NCBI RefSeq assembly: GCF_009831235.1
Contig: NZ_WUUL01000015.1
Span: 1-64,000 of the forward strand
Direction of reading: 5' to 3'
Source: Shimazuella alba
GTDB lineage: Bacteria; Bacillota; Bacilli; Thermoactinomycetales; Thermoactinomycetaceae
Length of the DNA: 64,000 nt
Below, piece by piece: positions 16,175-24,721 of this stretch. The notes under the pieces are model-generated. The model was not told where the DNA came from, ran no database searches, and was given only the letters and a program-made list of their open reading frames with translations. Numbering within the stretch: the stretch's first letter is position 1; the number at the start of each line of letters is the position of its first letter. The position numbers and the translations under genes are program-made.

Positions 16175-18047
16175 CTGTACGCTTCTGCCTCCATATGATG
16201 GAGATAAATAATACTGCCAACGCTAAAAAGAGCAAACAGGATAATAAGTTGCTATCAAAAATCACTGGGGCTTCTGGATTGATAAAACCTGGAACAATGA
16301 GAAGAGCAATAATAACACTGATTAGAGCCTCTCCGGCTATCAGACCACTAGCAAAAAGAGTACCTACTCTCTCTCTCTTCTCTTTTACTTCTTGTTGTGC
16401 GAAAAACTCAGTAACCACTCGAACGATTCCACCGATCATAATGGGGGTACTTACAGACAAGGGAAGATAAAAACCAACTGCGACGGTTAGCGAGTTTAAT
16501 CCTAAAAATTCGATAGTTACCGCCAATGCTATACCAATAAAAATAAATTCCCATGGTAAATCACTAGACATAATCCCTTGAGCAACAATTTGCATCAATG
16601 CAGCTTTCGGTGCTGGCAGAGCATCTGATCCTAACCCATAACTCTGATCAAAAAGAATAAGAATACTTCCGATAAAAAGACCACTAGATAAAACCCCTAT
16701 CATCATCGCGACTTGTTGTTTCCATGGTGTTCCACCGACCAAGAAACCTGTTTTCAGGTCTTGGGATATATCTCCTGCTACTCCAAGTGAAACGCAAACG
16801 ATGGAAACGACAATCAAAGATGCAATCATCCCTGCTTGTCCAATGTGTCCAGATGCTTTGAAAAGGATCGTAACAATCAGCAATGTTGCGATTGTCATTC
16901 CAGATACAGGCATAGTAGTACTCCCAACAATACCAACAATCCGTGAAGCTACAGTAACAAACAGAAAACCAAATATTGCGATAGATAAAGCACCAAGAAA
17001 ACCGACATTAACCAATGGCGAAAAGGCAATAATGAGCACTAGCAAGATGACCCCTATCAGTATCATTTTACTAGGTATATCTCGATCTGTCCTTTCTAAA
17101 TCACTGAAATTAGTAGAACCTCTCCCACGTAAACCAGTAAAAGTATCTTTGACCGTACTAATCAGCAAAGGCAGCGTTTTCATTAAAGTAATGAGACCAC
17201 CTGCAGCTACCGCTCCAGCTCCAATGTATCGAATATAATTTACATAGATATCATGAGCGGTAAGTTTCCCGATCGGAGCAATAGCTGGAAAAATAGCAGC
17301 AGGATTAGCAGAACCAAAAAATCCAATCAAAGGTATAAGAACGACAGAAGATAATAATCCTCCAGCTATCATTTGCCCTGCTATTCGCGGACCAATAATA
17401 TAACCTACTCCCAATAATGCTGGCATGGTGTCCATACTAAGAGTAGCAAATTTAAATTTTCCTAAACCTGTCTCAATTGTTGTTTTAAATAAATGAAACC
17501 CATCACCTGCAATCTTAAAAAGACCTCCGATTAAAAAACCGTATCCAATTAACTTAGCTTGACTTCCCCCTTGTTCTCCTGATTTTAACACCTCAGCACA
17601 TGCTGTCCCTTCTGGATACGGCAGAACTTCATGCTCATTCACGATTAGCATACGTCGTAATGGAACCATCATAAATACACCAAGAAAACCTCCCATAAGA
17701 ACAATAAATGTTATCGTTGCTTGACTTGGGGCTGCGTGAATAAAAAAAAGTGCTGGCAGAGTAAAGATGGTTCCAGCTGCAAGTGCTTCACCAGCTGTGG
17801 TCATCGTCTGTACTATGTTATTTTCCAAAATGGACTGTCGTTTAAATATCCCACGTAAAATAGCCATAGATATGACGGCAGCTGGAATAGAAGCACTTAC
17901 TGTCAATCCTGTTTTTAATCCCAAATATGCGTTTGCTGCACCAAATACTATCGCTAACACAAATCCAATTAAAACTGCCGTTATTGTTAATTCTGGTAGC
18001 GAATTATTCGCAGAAATATAAGGCACAAAATTTTTCTTCTTGCTCAA
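16164..18047 (-). CDS. OPT-family oligopeptide transporter
   Basis: 627 residues with roughly 14-16 membrane helices. N-terminal ELTITAVLIGFVLAIVFGAANAYLGLKTG and the following SIPAAVISMAIL are typical of bacterial OPT (oligopeptide/siderophore-metal) carriers. It probably imports peptides or metal chelates by proton symport. The start is TTG at 18047, with AGAGGTG 5 nt upstream; in-frame ATGs further up lack an SD. It overlaps the PqqD-like gene and is divergent from pgpA. Confidence 0.87.
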   Translation of the reverse strand: MSKKKNFVPYISANNSLPELTITAVLIGFVLAIVFGAANAYLGLKTGLTVSASIPAAVISMAILRGIFKRQSILENNIVQTMTTAGEALAAGTIFTLPALFFIHAAPSQATITFIVLMGGFLGVFMMVPLRRMLIVNEHEVLPYPEGTACAEVLKSGEQGGSQAKLIGYGFLIGGLFKIAGDGFHLFKTTIETGLGKFKFATLSMDTMPALLGVGYIIGPRIAGQMIAGGLLSSVVLIPLIGFFGSANPAAIFPAIAPIGKLTAHDIYVNYIRYIGAGAVAAGGLITLMKTLPLLISTVKDTFTGLRGRGSTNFSDLERTDRDIPSKMILIGVILLVLIIAFSPLVNVGFLGALSIAIFGFLFVTVASRIVGIVGSTTMPVSGMTIATLLIVTILFKASGHIGQAGMIASLIVVSIVCVSLGVAGDISQDLKTGFLVGGTPWKQQVAMMIGVLSSGLFIGSILILFDQSYGLGSDALPAPKAALMQIVAQGIMSSDLPWEFIFIGIALAVTIEFLGLNSLTVAVGFYLPLSVSTPIMIGGIVRVVTEFFAQQEVKEKRERVGTLFASGLIAGEALISVIIALLIVPGFINPEAPVIFDSNLLSCLLFLALAVLFISIIWRQKRTDGE

Positions 18048-18188
18048 TATAACACCTCTCTTCATATTCCAATTATCTCTAATCGTATAATAAACTAGCA
18101 ATTTAGAAAACCATCTTTTTCCATGTTTCTAAGGGATATCCTCTTTGTAGCAGGCAAGAATAATAAAAAAATGGAAGGTGGATGTTCG

Positions 18189-18680
18189 ATGACACCGCTA
18201 GAGCAAACAGTCTACTTATGGTTAGAAGAAAGAGGTGTCCAAATCGAAGAAATTGCAGAGCTCACATTTTTTCTTCAAATTAACTATATTCCGGACGTTA
18301 CCATGGAAGAATGTATCGAAAACGTACAAACTGTTCTTACAAAGCGAGAAGTACAAAATGCAATACTAACAGGTATTCAACTGGATATACTCGCAGAGAA
18401 AGAAATTCTTCGCGAACCACTGCTTCAAATGCTTCGGTCTGATGAGAGTTTGTATGGAATAGATGAAGTAATGTCATTAGCTATATTAAATGTATACGGG
18501 AGTATCGGCTTTACTAACTATGGCTATATCGATCGCTTAAAACCGGGGATTTTATGTAGACTCAACAGTAAGAGTGATGGAAAAATACATACCTATCTAG
18601 ATGATTTGGTAGCAGCAGTAGCATCTGCCGCAGCATCACGACTTGCTCATACTCGTCATTTACTTACAATCTTAGAATAA
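18189..18680 (+). CDS. Phosphatidylglycerophosphatase A-like protein (YutG)
   Basis: 163 residues of the PgpA family in the form found in Bacillales (YutG). AELTFFLQINYIPDV, VQTVLTKREVQNAI and YGIDEVMSLAILNVYGSIGFTNYGYIDRLKPG mark the family. It would dephosphorylate phosphatidylglycerophosphate to phosphatidylglycerol at the membrane surface, although the membrane helices of proteobacterial PgpA are weak here. The start is chosen at MTPLEQ behind GGAAGGTGG. It shares a bidirectional terminator with the MBL gene. Confidence 0.8.
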   Translation: MTPLEQTVYLWLEERGVQIEEIAELTFFLQINYIPDVTMEECIENVQTVLTKREVQNAILTGIQLDILAEKEILREPLLQMLRSDESLYGIDEVMSLAILNVYGSIGFTNYGYIDRLKPGILCRLNSKSDGKIHTYLDDLVAAVASAAASRLAHTRHLLTILE

Positions 18681-18716
18681 AAGAGACATCCGTCTATCAT
18701 AACGGATGTCTCTTTT
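18679..18716. terminator. Bidirectional terminator
   Basis: 15-bp perfect stem AAAAGAGACATCCGT with an 8-nt loop; A/T tracts on both sides serve the convergent pgpA-like and MBL genes. It touches the MBL stop codon. Confidence 0.85.
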
Positions 18717-19686
18717 ATATCAAGTAAACCACAACTCCATCTGAAACAGATCGCTGTAATTCCCCGATGTGCCGTAAATACTCCAAATGGGACAATGTCT
18801 CTGAAAATGCAAAACGCAAATTGTGTATATCTAAATTCCGATGAACAAACAGCTGCTCACACACCTGAAATCCGGTCATAACTTGATTGTCTTTCATCAT
18901 ATTTACTATCTTTTGTAAGCGTTGATCGTGATGTTCTTTTATTTCAGCTATCCGTTTGCTCACATGATAAAATGGTTCACCATGGGCGGGATAAACCAAG
19001 CGGATCTCTAGATCATTTATTTTATCCAATGTCGTAAAAAACGTAGCAAGTGGATTTTCATCCCCGCCAGGGAGCAGTGGTATATTAGGTGTTATCTTCG
19101 GTAAGATGATATCACCAGCAAAAAAAGAACCTTCGTTTTCGTGAAGAAAACTAAGATGTCCATCCGAATGACCAGGTGTTTCGATGATCTGATAATCACT
19201 TGTTCCGATTTGAATCGTGTTACCGGGCTCTAACCACTCGAAATCTATTGGATGCGGTTCTATGATAGATCTAAAACTTTCCATATGCTTAGTGATCTCT
19301 GTCAATCTGCCGGTCGGAAATCCATAGTTTGCAAAAAAGGAAGACACCATAGCAGGATCACCAGCGCTGCGATTCCAGAGAAACTGAATTTGGTTATATT
19401 CCTTTTCCGCCATATAGACTGTCGCTCCAGACCATTCCTGAAGCACTCCTGCAAAACCATAGTGATCAGGATGGTAGTGAGTAATGATAATTTTTTCTAC
19501 CTGTTGCCATGTCCAATGATGGTTTCGAAAAAATGTTTGCCACACATCCCTTGTTTCCTCTGTATGTAAACCTGCATCAATGAGTGTTAATTCTCCATCT
19601 GACTCCACCGCATATGCAGTTATCTGTTTTAAAGAAAATGGTAACGGCAAAGAAATACGATGGATTTGATCCTGCTTGTTAAACAT
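18715..19686 (-). CDS. MBL-fold metallo-hydrolase
   Basis: About 323 residues. The metallo-beta-lactamase motif THYHPDHYG near residue 65 binds the two metals; TPGHSDGH near 165 and YPAHGEPF near 225 give the remaining ligands. C-terminal helical domain follows. It resembles glyoxalase II-like and YqjP-like hydrolases, but the substrate is unknown. The chosen ATG overlaps the stop of yutE by 8 bp, which indicates coupled expression. An earlier in-frame ATG lies inside yutE and is rejected. Confidence 0.83.
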   Translation of the reverse strand: MFNKQDQIHRISLPLPFSLKQITAYAVESDGELTLIDAGLHTEETRDVWQTFFRNHHWTWQQVEKIIITHYHPDHYGFAGVLQEWSGATVYMAEKEYNQIQFLWNRSAGDPAMVSSFFANYGFPTGRLTEITKHMESFRSIIEPHPIDFEWLEPGNTIQIGTSDYQIIETPGHSDGHLSFLHENEGSFFAGDIILPKITPNIPLLPGGDENPLATFFTTLDKINDLEIRLVYPAHGEPFYHVSKRIAEIKEHHDQRLQKIVNMMKDNQVMTGFQVCEQLFVHRNLDIHNLRFAFSETLSHLEYLRHIGELQRSVSDGVVVYLI

Positions 19687-20110
19687 ACAAATTCCCGTTC
19701 TCTTTTTCTTTTTGCAGAAAGGAATCAACATGATCTAAGAAAGTTTGAAATAGGGCTGCTTCTTGGACATATGTCTGCAGTTGGCTTTCGTCAAACTCAT
19801 CATATCTCCTAACCAATTGTTCTCTTAATTTCACAAATTGTTTTAGACTTTTTGCTAAATAAACAGGAACTACTTGTTCATCTTCTAAAATATCTATAAT
19901 ATCAGAATATCCCCCTGGATCTCTCATAATAAAACCATCAATAATCGTATTTCCGATATCAATCACACATTCAACACCTATATGAAACGAACGCATAATT
20001 GCAAATTTTTCTATTCTGTTTGTAGGATTGCCGATTTCTTGAATGACTTGTAAGCAAGTTGATAAGTATTCTCCTTGACTCTGTATTCGGGCAAGATTTA
20101 TCTCGTACAA
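19679..20110 (-). CDS. yutE: HepT-like / DUF86 protein (YutE)
   Basis: 143 residues, all alpha-helical. IEKFAIMRSFHIGVECVIDIGNTII matches DUF86/HepT. Classical HepT ribonucleases carry R-x4-6-H-x-Y; here the corresponding place reads RSFHIGVE without the tyrosine, and no MNT nucleotidyltransferase antitoxin adjoins, so it is probably not an active toxin. YutE of B. subtilis is the closest named relative. The start is TTG, 7 nt after GGAGGT. The divergent DUF4349 gene begins only 35 bp away. Confidence 0.78.
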   Translation of the reverse strand: MYEINLARIQSQGEYLSTCLQVIQEIGNPTNRIEKFAIMRSFHIGVECVIDIGNTIIDGFIMRDPGGYSDIIDILEDEQVVPVYLAKSLKQFVKLREQLVRRYDEFDESQLQTYVQEAALFQTFLDHVDSFLQKEKENGNLYV

Positions 20111-20145
20111 CAGTAGTACCTCCAATTTTGAAAGGGGTTTTCATT

Positions 20146-21048
20146 TTGAGTAAAAAACAGATCTGGTTAGTAATCGGTATTATGGCTACGATTGTTGTGT
20201 TTATTGTAGTTGGTAGCTATTTCTTTCATTCGTACCAAAACGGAAATTTAAATAGTGAGGATTTCTCCAATTCAAAGACAAGCTTCTCATCCCCTTCTTC
20301 CAATGGAAATATGCAAGAGAGCACAGGAAAAAGTTCAAGTACGAATCAAGTACTTACTAGTGACCATACAACAGAAAAAAAACAACAAATGGTTTACCAT
20401 GCAGATATTCAAATCCAAGTTAACCAACTTCAAACAGCAAAAAAACAACTAGATCACATCGCTAAACAAACTTCGGCTTCCATGGTAAGTAGCTCCAATT
20501 CTGAAAAAGCTGATGAAAGATACATTCGTGTTACATATAATGTACCACAAAATCAATTCGAGACTTTTTTGGAACACAGTAAAAAGATATCAGATATTCC
20601 ACCAGATATACAAATTGCAGGTGAAGATGTTAGTGAAGAGTTAGTTGACCTACAATCGCGGATAAAAGCAAAAAGAGCGATGGAAGCAAGGCTGATCGCC
20701 ATGATGGACAAAGCTACCACTACAAGCGATCTATTGGATATTGAAAATACACTTGGTAATGTACAAGAACAATTAGAACAACTTACTGGCAGACAGAAGT
20801 ATCTTCAACACCGTGTTGCTTTTTCTACCATTACAGTTGAAATAACTTCCTCTACCTATCAACCTTTACAAACCCAATATTCGTTTATCAACCAAGCTTC
20901 AAAAGAATTTTTAGACTCTTGTATCAATATGTGGATTGGTCTGCAACTATTTGCAATCTGGTTAGCACAAGCACTCCCATATTTGATACTTATAGGAATT
21001 ATTTCGCTTGTTGCAATCCTTGTCCTTCGAAAAAAACGCAAATCGTAA
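20146..21048 (+). CDS. DUF4349 membrane protein
   Basis: 300 residues from a TTG start with AAAGGGG 8 nt upstream. An N-terminal membrane anchor (IWLVIGIMATIVVFIVVGSYFF) is followed by a Ser/Asn-rich linker, a DUF4349 domain (residues ~75-240, with ADIQIQVNQL, VTYNVPQNQFETF and DLQSRIKAKRAMEARL) and a C-terminal membrane helix ending in KKRKS. The coiled-coil part QEQLEQLTGRQKYLQHRV is typical. Function unknown, probably extracytoplasmic. Its promoter must overlap the start of yutE. Confidence 0.82.
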   Translation: MSKKQIWLVIGIMATIVVFIVVGSYFFHSYQNGNLNSEDFSNSKTSFSSPSSNGNMQESTGKSSSTNQVLTSDHTTEKKQQMVYHADIQIQVNQLQTAKKQLDHIAKQTSASMVSSSNSEKADERYIRVTYNVPQNQFETFLEHSKKISDIPPDIQIAGEDVSEELVDLQSRIKAKRAMEARLIAMMDKATTTSDLLDIENTLGNVQEQLEQLTGRQKYLQHRVAFSTITVEITSSTYQPLQTQYSFINQASKEFLDSCINMWIGLQLFAIWLAQALPYLILIGIISLVAILVLRKKRKS

Positions 21049-21112
21049 TATGCATAATCGCTCCTTTCTTGGTTACAGTAATGACTGTATACCATGAAGG
21101 GAGTTTTATTTC

Positions 21113-21352
21113 ATGCAAATCTCATCAAAAGATCTCCAATACCTCGCTGATGAAATGTCTTGGGAACTGATCGCCTTCAAGAAATGTCATCATTTTGCAG
21201 GTGAAATTCAAGATCCGCAAATCAAAGCGGTGATCGATAAAATGGGAGCTATGCACCAGCAGCACTATCAAGCATTACTTCAATGTTTACAGTCTGCTAC
21301 TGGTACAAATGGACAGCAATCCCAAATGCAATCCAATTCTTATATGCAATAA
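21113..21352 (+). CDS. Small ferritin-like/coat-associated protein
   Basis: 79 residues: a helical pair (SSKDLQYLADEMSWELIAFKKCHHFAGEIQ and AVIDKMGAMHQQHYQALLQ) followed by a Gln/Asn-rich tail. This is the short partner often encoded directly upstream of CotF-type coat proteins. SD GAAGGGAG. The downstream gene starts 14 bp after it. Presumably made in the mother cell during sporulation, by inference from its neighbour. Confidence 0.7.
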   Translation: MQISSKDLQYLADEMSWELIAFKKCHHFAGEIQDPQIKAVIDKMGAMHQQHYQALLQCLQSATGTNGQQSQMQSNSYMQ

Positions 21353-21365
21353 GGAGAATAGTCAT

Positions 21366-21695
21366 ATGCAAAATCAGCAACAAATGGGGCAACAACAATC
21401 AACTGGAGCTAACCAAATGCAAACTCCAGAAATGTCTGATCGAGATTTTATCAATGATATTTTAGCGACGGAAAAATATCTAACAAACAGCTATAATACG
21501 GCAGTAAATGAAGCTAGTACCGAAGAACTTTACCAACTTCAAATCAAACACTTGACCGATACGCATCAAGCTGGTAGAGAACTTTATAAAATCATGCAAC
21601 AAAAAGGTTGGTATCAAATAGAACCAGCCGAAAGTCAAAAAATCAGTCAAAAAGCAACACAATTCGCAGGTTATTCCAGCCAATTTCCATATTGA
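21366..21695 (+). CDS. CotF-family spore coat protein
   Basis: 109 residues. A Gln-rich N-terminal leader of about 30 residues precedes the CotF domain (MSDRDFINDILATEKYLTNSYN, then LYQLQIKHLTDTHQAGRELYKIMQQKGWY). CotF proteins coat the spore surface. SD AAGGAG lies 10 nt upstream of the chosen ATG; an earlier in-frame ATG inside the upstream gene is rejected. The pair is followed by a terminator. Confidence 0.82.
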   Translation: MQNQQQMGQQQSTGANQMQTPEMSDRDFINDILATEKYLTNSYNTAVNEASTEELYQLQIKHLTDTHQAGRELYKIMQQKGWYQIEPAESQKISQKATQFAGYSSQFPY

Positions 21696-21701
21696 GTTAC
21701 A

Positions 21702-21736
21702 AAAGCGATTATCGAAGCATAATCGCTTTCTTTTTT
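21702..21736 (+). terminator. Terminator of coat-protein pair
   Basis: 11-bp stem AAAGCGATTAT/ATAATCGCTTT, 6-nt loop, T6 tail at 21731-21736. Confidence 0.85.
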
Positions 21737-21848
21737 GGATTTTATGGCTTCCTTTGTCAAGTCATGACTTCCTTTGTCATAGAGCAGGATAGACAGATCT
21801 AATGGTAGAAAAAGGTATTAACATCTTTTTATGGGAGGTAATTCTATC

Positions 21849-22454
21849 ATGGATCAACAAGAGGTATTCTCCATCTCTACTCGAGAAGTAGCAGATCGAT
21901 TGAAAGTAAATGCGCGATGCATACGAAAATGGATAGATATGTATGGTGAGTATGTAGGATATGACGTGAACGAAAAGGGCCATTACCTTCTATCGGAGGA
22001 AAGTTTAGAACGGTTAAAAGAAATTCAAGAACAATTGCAAATTCCAAACAAATCAATGCGCAAACTACGAGAAGAAATGATAGCAGAAGGCAAATTAACT
22101 CAGCCTACGGAGACATACTATAACCAACAAACTTTTGATGAAATGATTAGTTCCATGAATCAAATGGGGCACATGATGGAAGAGTTGTTTACACGTATGG
22201 AAAGAATGGAAGAACATCTCTATGGCATCTATGATTCCTTTGAAGACATGGAACAAAAAATGGGATTAGTGGCACAAGATGCAGTTTCTTCTGGCGAAGT
22301 CCATAAGATGTTCGATGAAATACGCAAAAAACAAGACCAGCTTAAAATTGAACTGCGAAATGTCCACTTTACACAGCGTTTAACATCTGCAACATCAGAA
22401 CAAGGCTTACTGCCACGTCGTCAGAAAAAAAGTCGTTTTCTGTTCTTTTTCTAG
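21849..22454 (+). CDS. MerR-like / RacA-like DNA-binding protein
   Basis: 201 residues. Residues ~5-60 form a MerR-type winged helix-turn-helix (ISTREVADRLKVNARCIRKWID, then GYDVNEKGHYLLSEESLERL). The centre is a Met-rich coiled coil (MISSMNQMGHMMEELFTRMERMEEHL) and the tail is basic, ending in KKSRFLFFF. This layout resembles RacA and plasmid DUF3967-type proteins, which bind DNA and oligomerise. SD GGGAGGT. It is a single gene; a target cannot be inferred. The very hydrophobic last five residues after a basic patch are unusual and could dock to the membrane. Confidence 0.7.
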   Translation: MDQQEVFSISTREVADRLKVNARCIRKWIDMYGEYVGYDVNEKGHYLLSEESLERLKEIQEQLQIPNKSMRKLREEMIAEGKLTQPTETYYNQQTFDEMISSMNQMGHMMEELFTRMERMEEHLYGIYDSFEDMEQKMGLVAQDAVSSGEVHKMFDEIRKKQDQLKIELRNVHFTQRLTSATSEQGLLPRRQKKSRFLFFF

Positions 22455-22498
22455 TATACTAAGAGAATACTTACACCTTAGATAGGAGCTTTTTAAAC

Positions 22499-22765
22499 AT
22501 GGAAGAATTTGAGTTTTTGTATGATGATACCGAAGAAACAAAAACACGCTTTGTTAGTTTTGTCGGAAAAGAAAATCGCTATGATCTCGTTATTATGATG
22601 TCAGGTCGTTTTTATGGAAAACATTTGATCATGCACTTGCAGTCCAATAATTTTGCAATCATAGGTCCTGATGATTTAGAAGAAGAAGGATATCTAGAAG
22701 AAGCATACTCTTTGTCAGAAGCGGAAGCGGCTGAACTTCATTCTTTCTTACATACTCTTGTATAG
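22499..22765 (+). CDS. Conserved small protein (DUF3055/SAV0927-like)
   Basis: 88 residues, acidic. FEFLYDDTEETKTRFVSFVG and the LEEEGYLEEAYSLSEAEAAELHSFL tail match what I remember of DUF3055 (SAV0927 family), a cytosolic Firmicutes protein of unknown role. SD ATAGGAG. It is followed 33 bp later by another small conserved gene and is probably cotranscribed with it. Confidence 0.65.
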   Translation: MEEFEFLYDDTEETKTRFVSFVGKENRYDLVIMMSGRFYGKHLIMHLQSNNFAIIGPDDLEEEGYLEEAYSLSEAEAAELHSFLHTLV

Positions 22766-22798
22766 TTGGGGGCACTTTAAAGATGAGGTGACCTAGTT

Positions 22799-23050
22799 AT
22801 GGATGAAGAAAAAAAAGAGTACAAAGAATTGGATACGGTCATTGCATACCATTCCGAGATGGCTTTAGAAGAATTTCCCGAAGGCCCTTATGGCGCTGCA
22901 CATAACGAAGAAAAGTTGGGTAAGAACTCTCCTTGGCTTCCAGGACAACATACTTCTGCGCGATTCACCTATGAAAACAGAAAATTACACGAAGGAATCG
23001 AACGCCAAATGCCTGGTAGTCATCCTACCCATGACGAAGTAGAAAGCTAG
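22799..23050 (+). CDS. Conserved small cytosolic protein
   Basis: 83 residues, hydrophilic. EEFPEGPYGAAHNEEKLGKNSPWLPGQHTSARFTYENRKLHEGI is a conserved block I have seen in Bacillales proteins labelled only as cytosolic. No domain or catalytic motif recognised. The stop codon is inside the left arm of a terminator hairpin (23044-23068). Confidence 0.65.
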   Translation: MDEEKKEYKELDTVIAYHSEMALEEFPEGPYGAAHNEEKLGKNSPWLPGQHTSARFTYENRKLHEGIERQMPGSHPTHDEVES

Positions 23051-23068
23051 CCTGAGGTTAGCTTTTTT
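23044..23068 (+). terminator. Terminator overlapping a stop codon
   Basis: 9-bp stem with one mismatch (AAGCTAGCC/GGTTAGCTT), 3-nt loop and T6 tail. Confidence 0.7.
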
Positions 23069-23124
23069 GGGTTGAATAAAAAATCACCCTCTCCTCCTTC
23101 AACTTTTGTAGGTTAGCAGGTTTT

Positions 23125-23403
23125 TTATGATAATTTCTTCAAAATAAAATATGCACATCCAAAATTACAATATTCGGATAGATATTCTTCTAAAAAACTG
23201 TATTTGGTCTCCCGTTCTGCTAACTCATGCGTATCTTCATAAAAACCTTTTAAGCGAAGCTGACCATAACCCCAATCACCAACAATATAGTCGTATTTTT
23301 CCAACAAATCCACATATCGTTTTCGGAAAGCATTTTGTTTCCAACCTTTGCGGTAACTTTTTATCAACTTGTATTGGTTCTCTTCAACTTGGAAGATATC
23401 CAT
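23125..23403 (-). CDS. yutD: YutD-family protein (DUF1027)
   Basis: 92 residues. IVGDWGYGQLRLKGFYED and EYLSEYCNFGCAYFILKK are the YutD signature. Function unknown; cytosolic. The start is fixed by GGGAGCGGAG just upstream of ATGGATATC; the longer open frame would have to cross two strong hairpins in the leader. Its neighbour lipA corresponds to yutB, so order is conserved with B. subtilis. Confidence 0.85.
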   Translation of the reverse strand: MDIFQVEENQYKLIKSYRKGWKQNAFRKRYVDLLEKYDYIVGDWGYGQLRLKGFYEDTHELAERETKYSFLEEYLSEYCNFGCAYFILKKLS

Positions 23404-23429
23404 TGTTCTCCGCTCCCTACACAGAAATG

Positions 23430-23505
23430 GAACTAGCCAAGTCATGGCTAGTTCTTTATATTCATATAAATATTTTTCTGCGGTTGCATGGTTTCCCATG
23501 CAACC
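23430..23505. promoter_or_regulatory. Two strong hairpins in the yutD leader
   Basis: Perfect 10-bp inverted repeats at 23430-23439/23445-23454 (GAACTAGCCA) and 23482-23491/23496-23505 (GGTTGCATGG). On the minus strand neither has a T tract, so they do not look like terminators for the upstream gene. The nearer one ends about 15 nt before the yutD SD. They may stabilise or control the yutD transcript, or process it from the upstream mRNA. Confidence 0.45.
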
Positions 23506-23511
23506 TGAATA

Positions 23512-23733
23512 CTAACTGTTTTTGCAAGCAGGACACCTACCGCTTACATTCCTTGGCTTATTCTTGCCAATGAGATCACCGAATGAAGCTTTGACACTAT
23601 TATCATCCGACTGGTAACTATCTGCGAGAACTTGACCGTCTACGGTAACTGTCAGTATATTGTTTTCATCCTCTCGGATGCAAATAGGCTTACGCGTCTT
23701 CTGTGTAATAGTATGCACATGCCTATCAGCCAT
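23512..23733 (-). CDS. Hypothetical small protein with C-terminal CxxC
   Basis: 73 residues, hydrophilic. The N-terminal half is strongly basic (HTITQKTRKPICIRED), the middle has a short beta-rich segment ILTVTVDGQVLADSY, and the C-terminus ends with GRCPACKNS, a single zinc-knuckle half. I recognise no family. SD is poor (GGGG). It lies between lipA and yutD in the same orientation and might be cotranscribed with yutD. Confidence 0.5.
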   Translation of the reverse strand: MADRHVHTITQKTRKPICIREDENNILTVTVDGQVLADSYQSDDNSVKASFGDLIGKNKPRNVSGRCPACKNS

Positions 23734-23800
23734 ATTAACCCCAGAGTTGAATGGTTATTACAACACTATTATAAAGCTAATTGATTAAATTCACTAGTAC

Positions 23801-24667
23801 CTACACTCTAGCTTCTGCAGATTTCACTTGCTCATGTGCATGGTAAGAACTGCGAACAAGCGGACCTGATTCTACATGGGAAAAGCCAAGCTCTAATCCA
23901 ATCTCTTTCCATGTTGCAAATTCATCAGGAGTATAGTATTTTTCGATTTTCATATGTTTTTTAGTTGGTTGTAAATACTGACCAATTGTTACGATGTTTA
24001 CATCATGTGCCTGTAAATCTTGCATCGCTTCAATCACTTCATCAAATGTTTCCCCAACTCCAACCATAATACTGGATTTGGTAGGTATTTCTGGTTGCAT
24101 CTCTTTTGCCCTTTTTAGTAACTCCAAGGAGCGAGGGTATTTTGCTTTGGAACGGACGCGATCAGAGCGTCTTCTTACTGTCTCGATATTGTGATTTAAA
24201 ATATCTGGTTTAGCGTCCATCACTAATTGGAGTGCCTCCCAGTTCCCTTGGAAATCAGGAATCAACACCTCTACGCTAGTGAGTGGGTTACGTTCCCGAA
24301 TAGCTCGAATTGTTGCAGCAAAAATAGATGCCCCACCATCTTGTAGATCATCACGGGCAACAGAAGTCACCACTGCATGACGAACTCCCATTTGTTCCAC
24401 GGCTTCTGCGACACGATCTGGCTCTTGTAAATCAAGCTCTGTTGGCAGTCCCGTTTTTACTGCACAAAACCGACATGCTCTTGTACAAATATCGCCAAGA
24501 ATCATAAAGGTAGCTGTTCGATTTGCCCAGCACTCATATATATTAGGACAACGAGCTTCTTCACAAACGGTGTGTAAAGTTTTGCTTCGCATCATTTTTT
24601 TTAATTCTTGAAAGTTCTCACCTGTACTTAGTTTTACTTTTAACCACTCTGGTTTACGCTCTGTCAT
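23801..24667 (-). CDS. lipA: Lipoyl synthase
   Basis: 288 residues. Both iron-sulfur clusters are evident: the auxiliary cluster cysteines Cys35, Cys40 and Cys46 ([12 protein letters not shown]), and the radical SAM cysteines Cys61, Cys65 and Cys68. It inserts two sulfur atoms into octanoyl chains of lipoate-dependent enzymes. Start at MTERKPEW with GGGAGTG upstream. Corresponds to yutB in B. subtilis. C-terminal [33 protein letters not shown] is full length. Confidence 0.95.
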   Translation of the reverse strand: MTERKPEWLKVKLSTGENFQELKKMMRSKTLHTVCEEARCPNIYECWANRTATFMILGDICTRACRFCAVKTGLPTELDLQEPDRVAEAVEQMGVRHAVVTSVARDDLQDGGASIFAATIRAIRERNPLTSVEVLIPDFQGNWEALQLVMDAKPDILNHNIETVRRRSDRVRSKAKYPRSLELLKRAKEMQPEIPTKSSIMVGVGETFDEVIEAMQDLQAHDVNIVTIGQYLQPTKKHMKIEKYYTPDEFATWKEIGLELGFSHVESGPLVRSSYHAHEQVKSAEARV

Positions 24668-24721
24668 ATTGATCACTCCCATCAGCATCTTCCCTATCTT
24701 ACCACATTGTTGCCTAGAAAA

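Noticed and set aside
19679-20110. HepT toxin of a HEPN-MNT toxin-antitoxin pair
   Set aside because: Tyr of the R-x4-6-H-x-Y motif is missing and there is no nucleotidyltransferase gene next to it; YutE-type instead.
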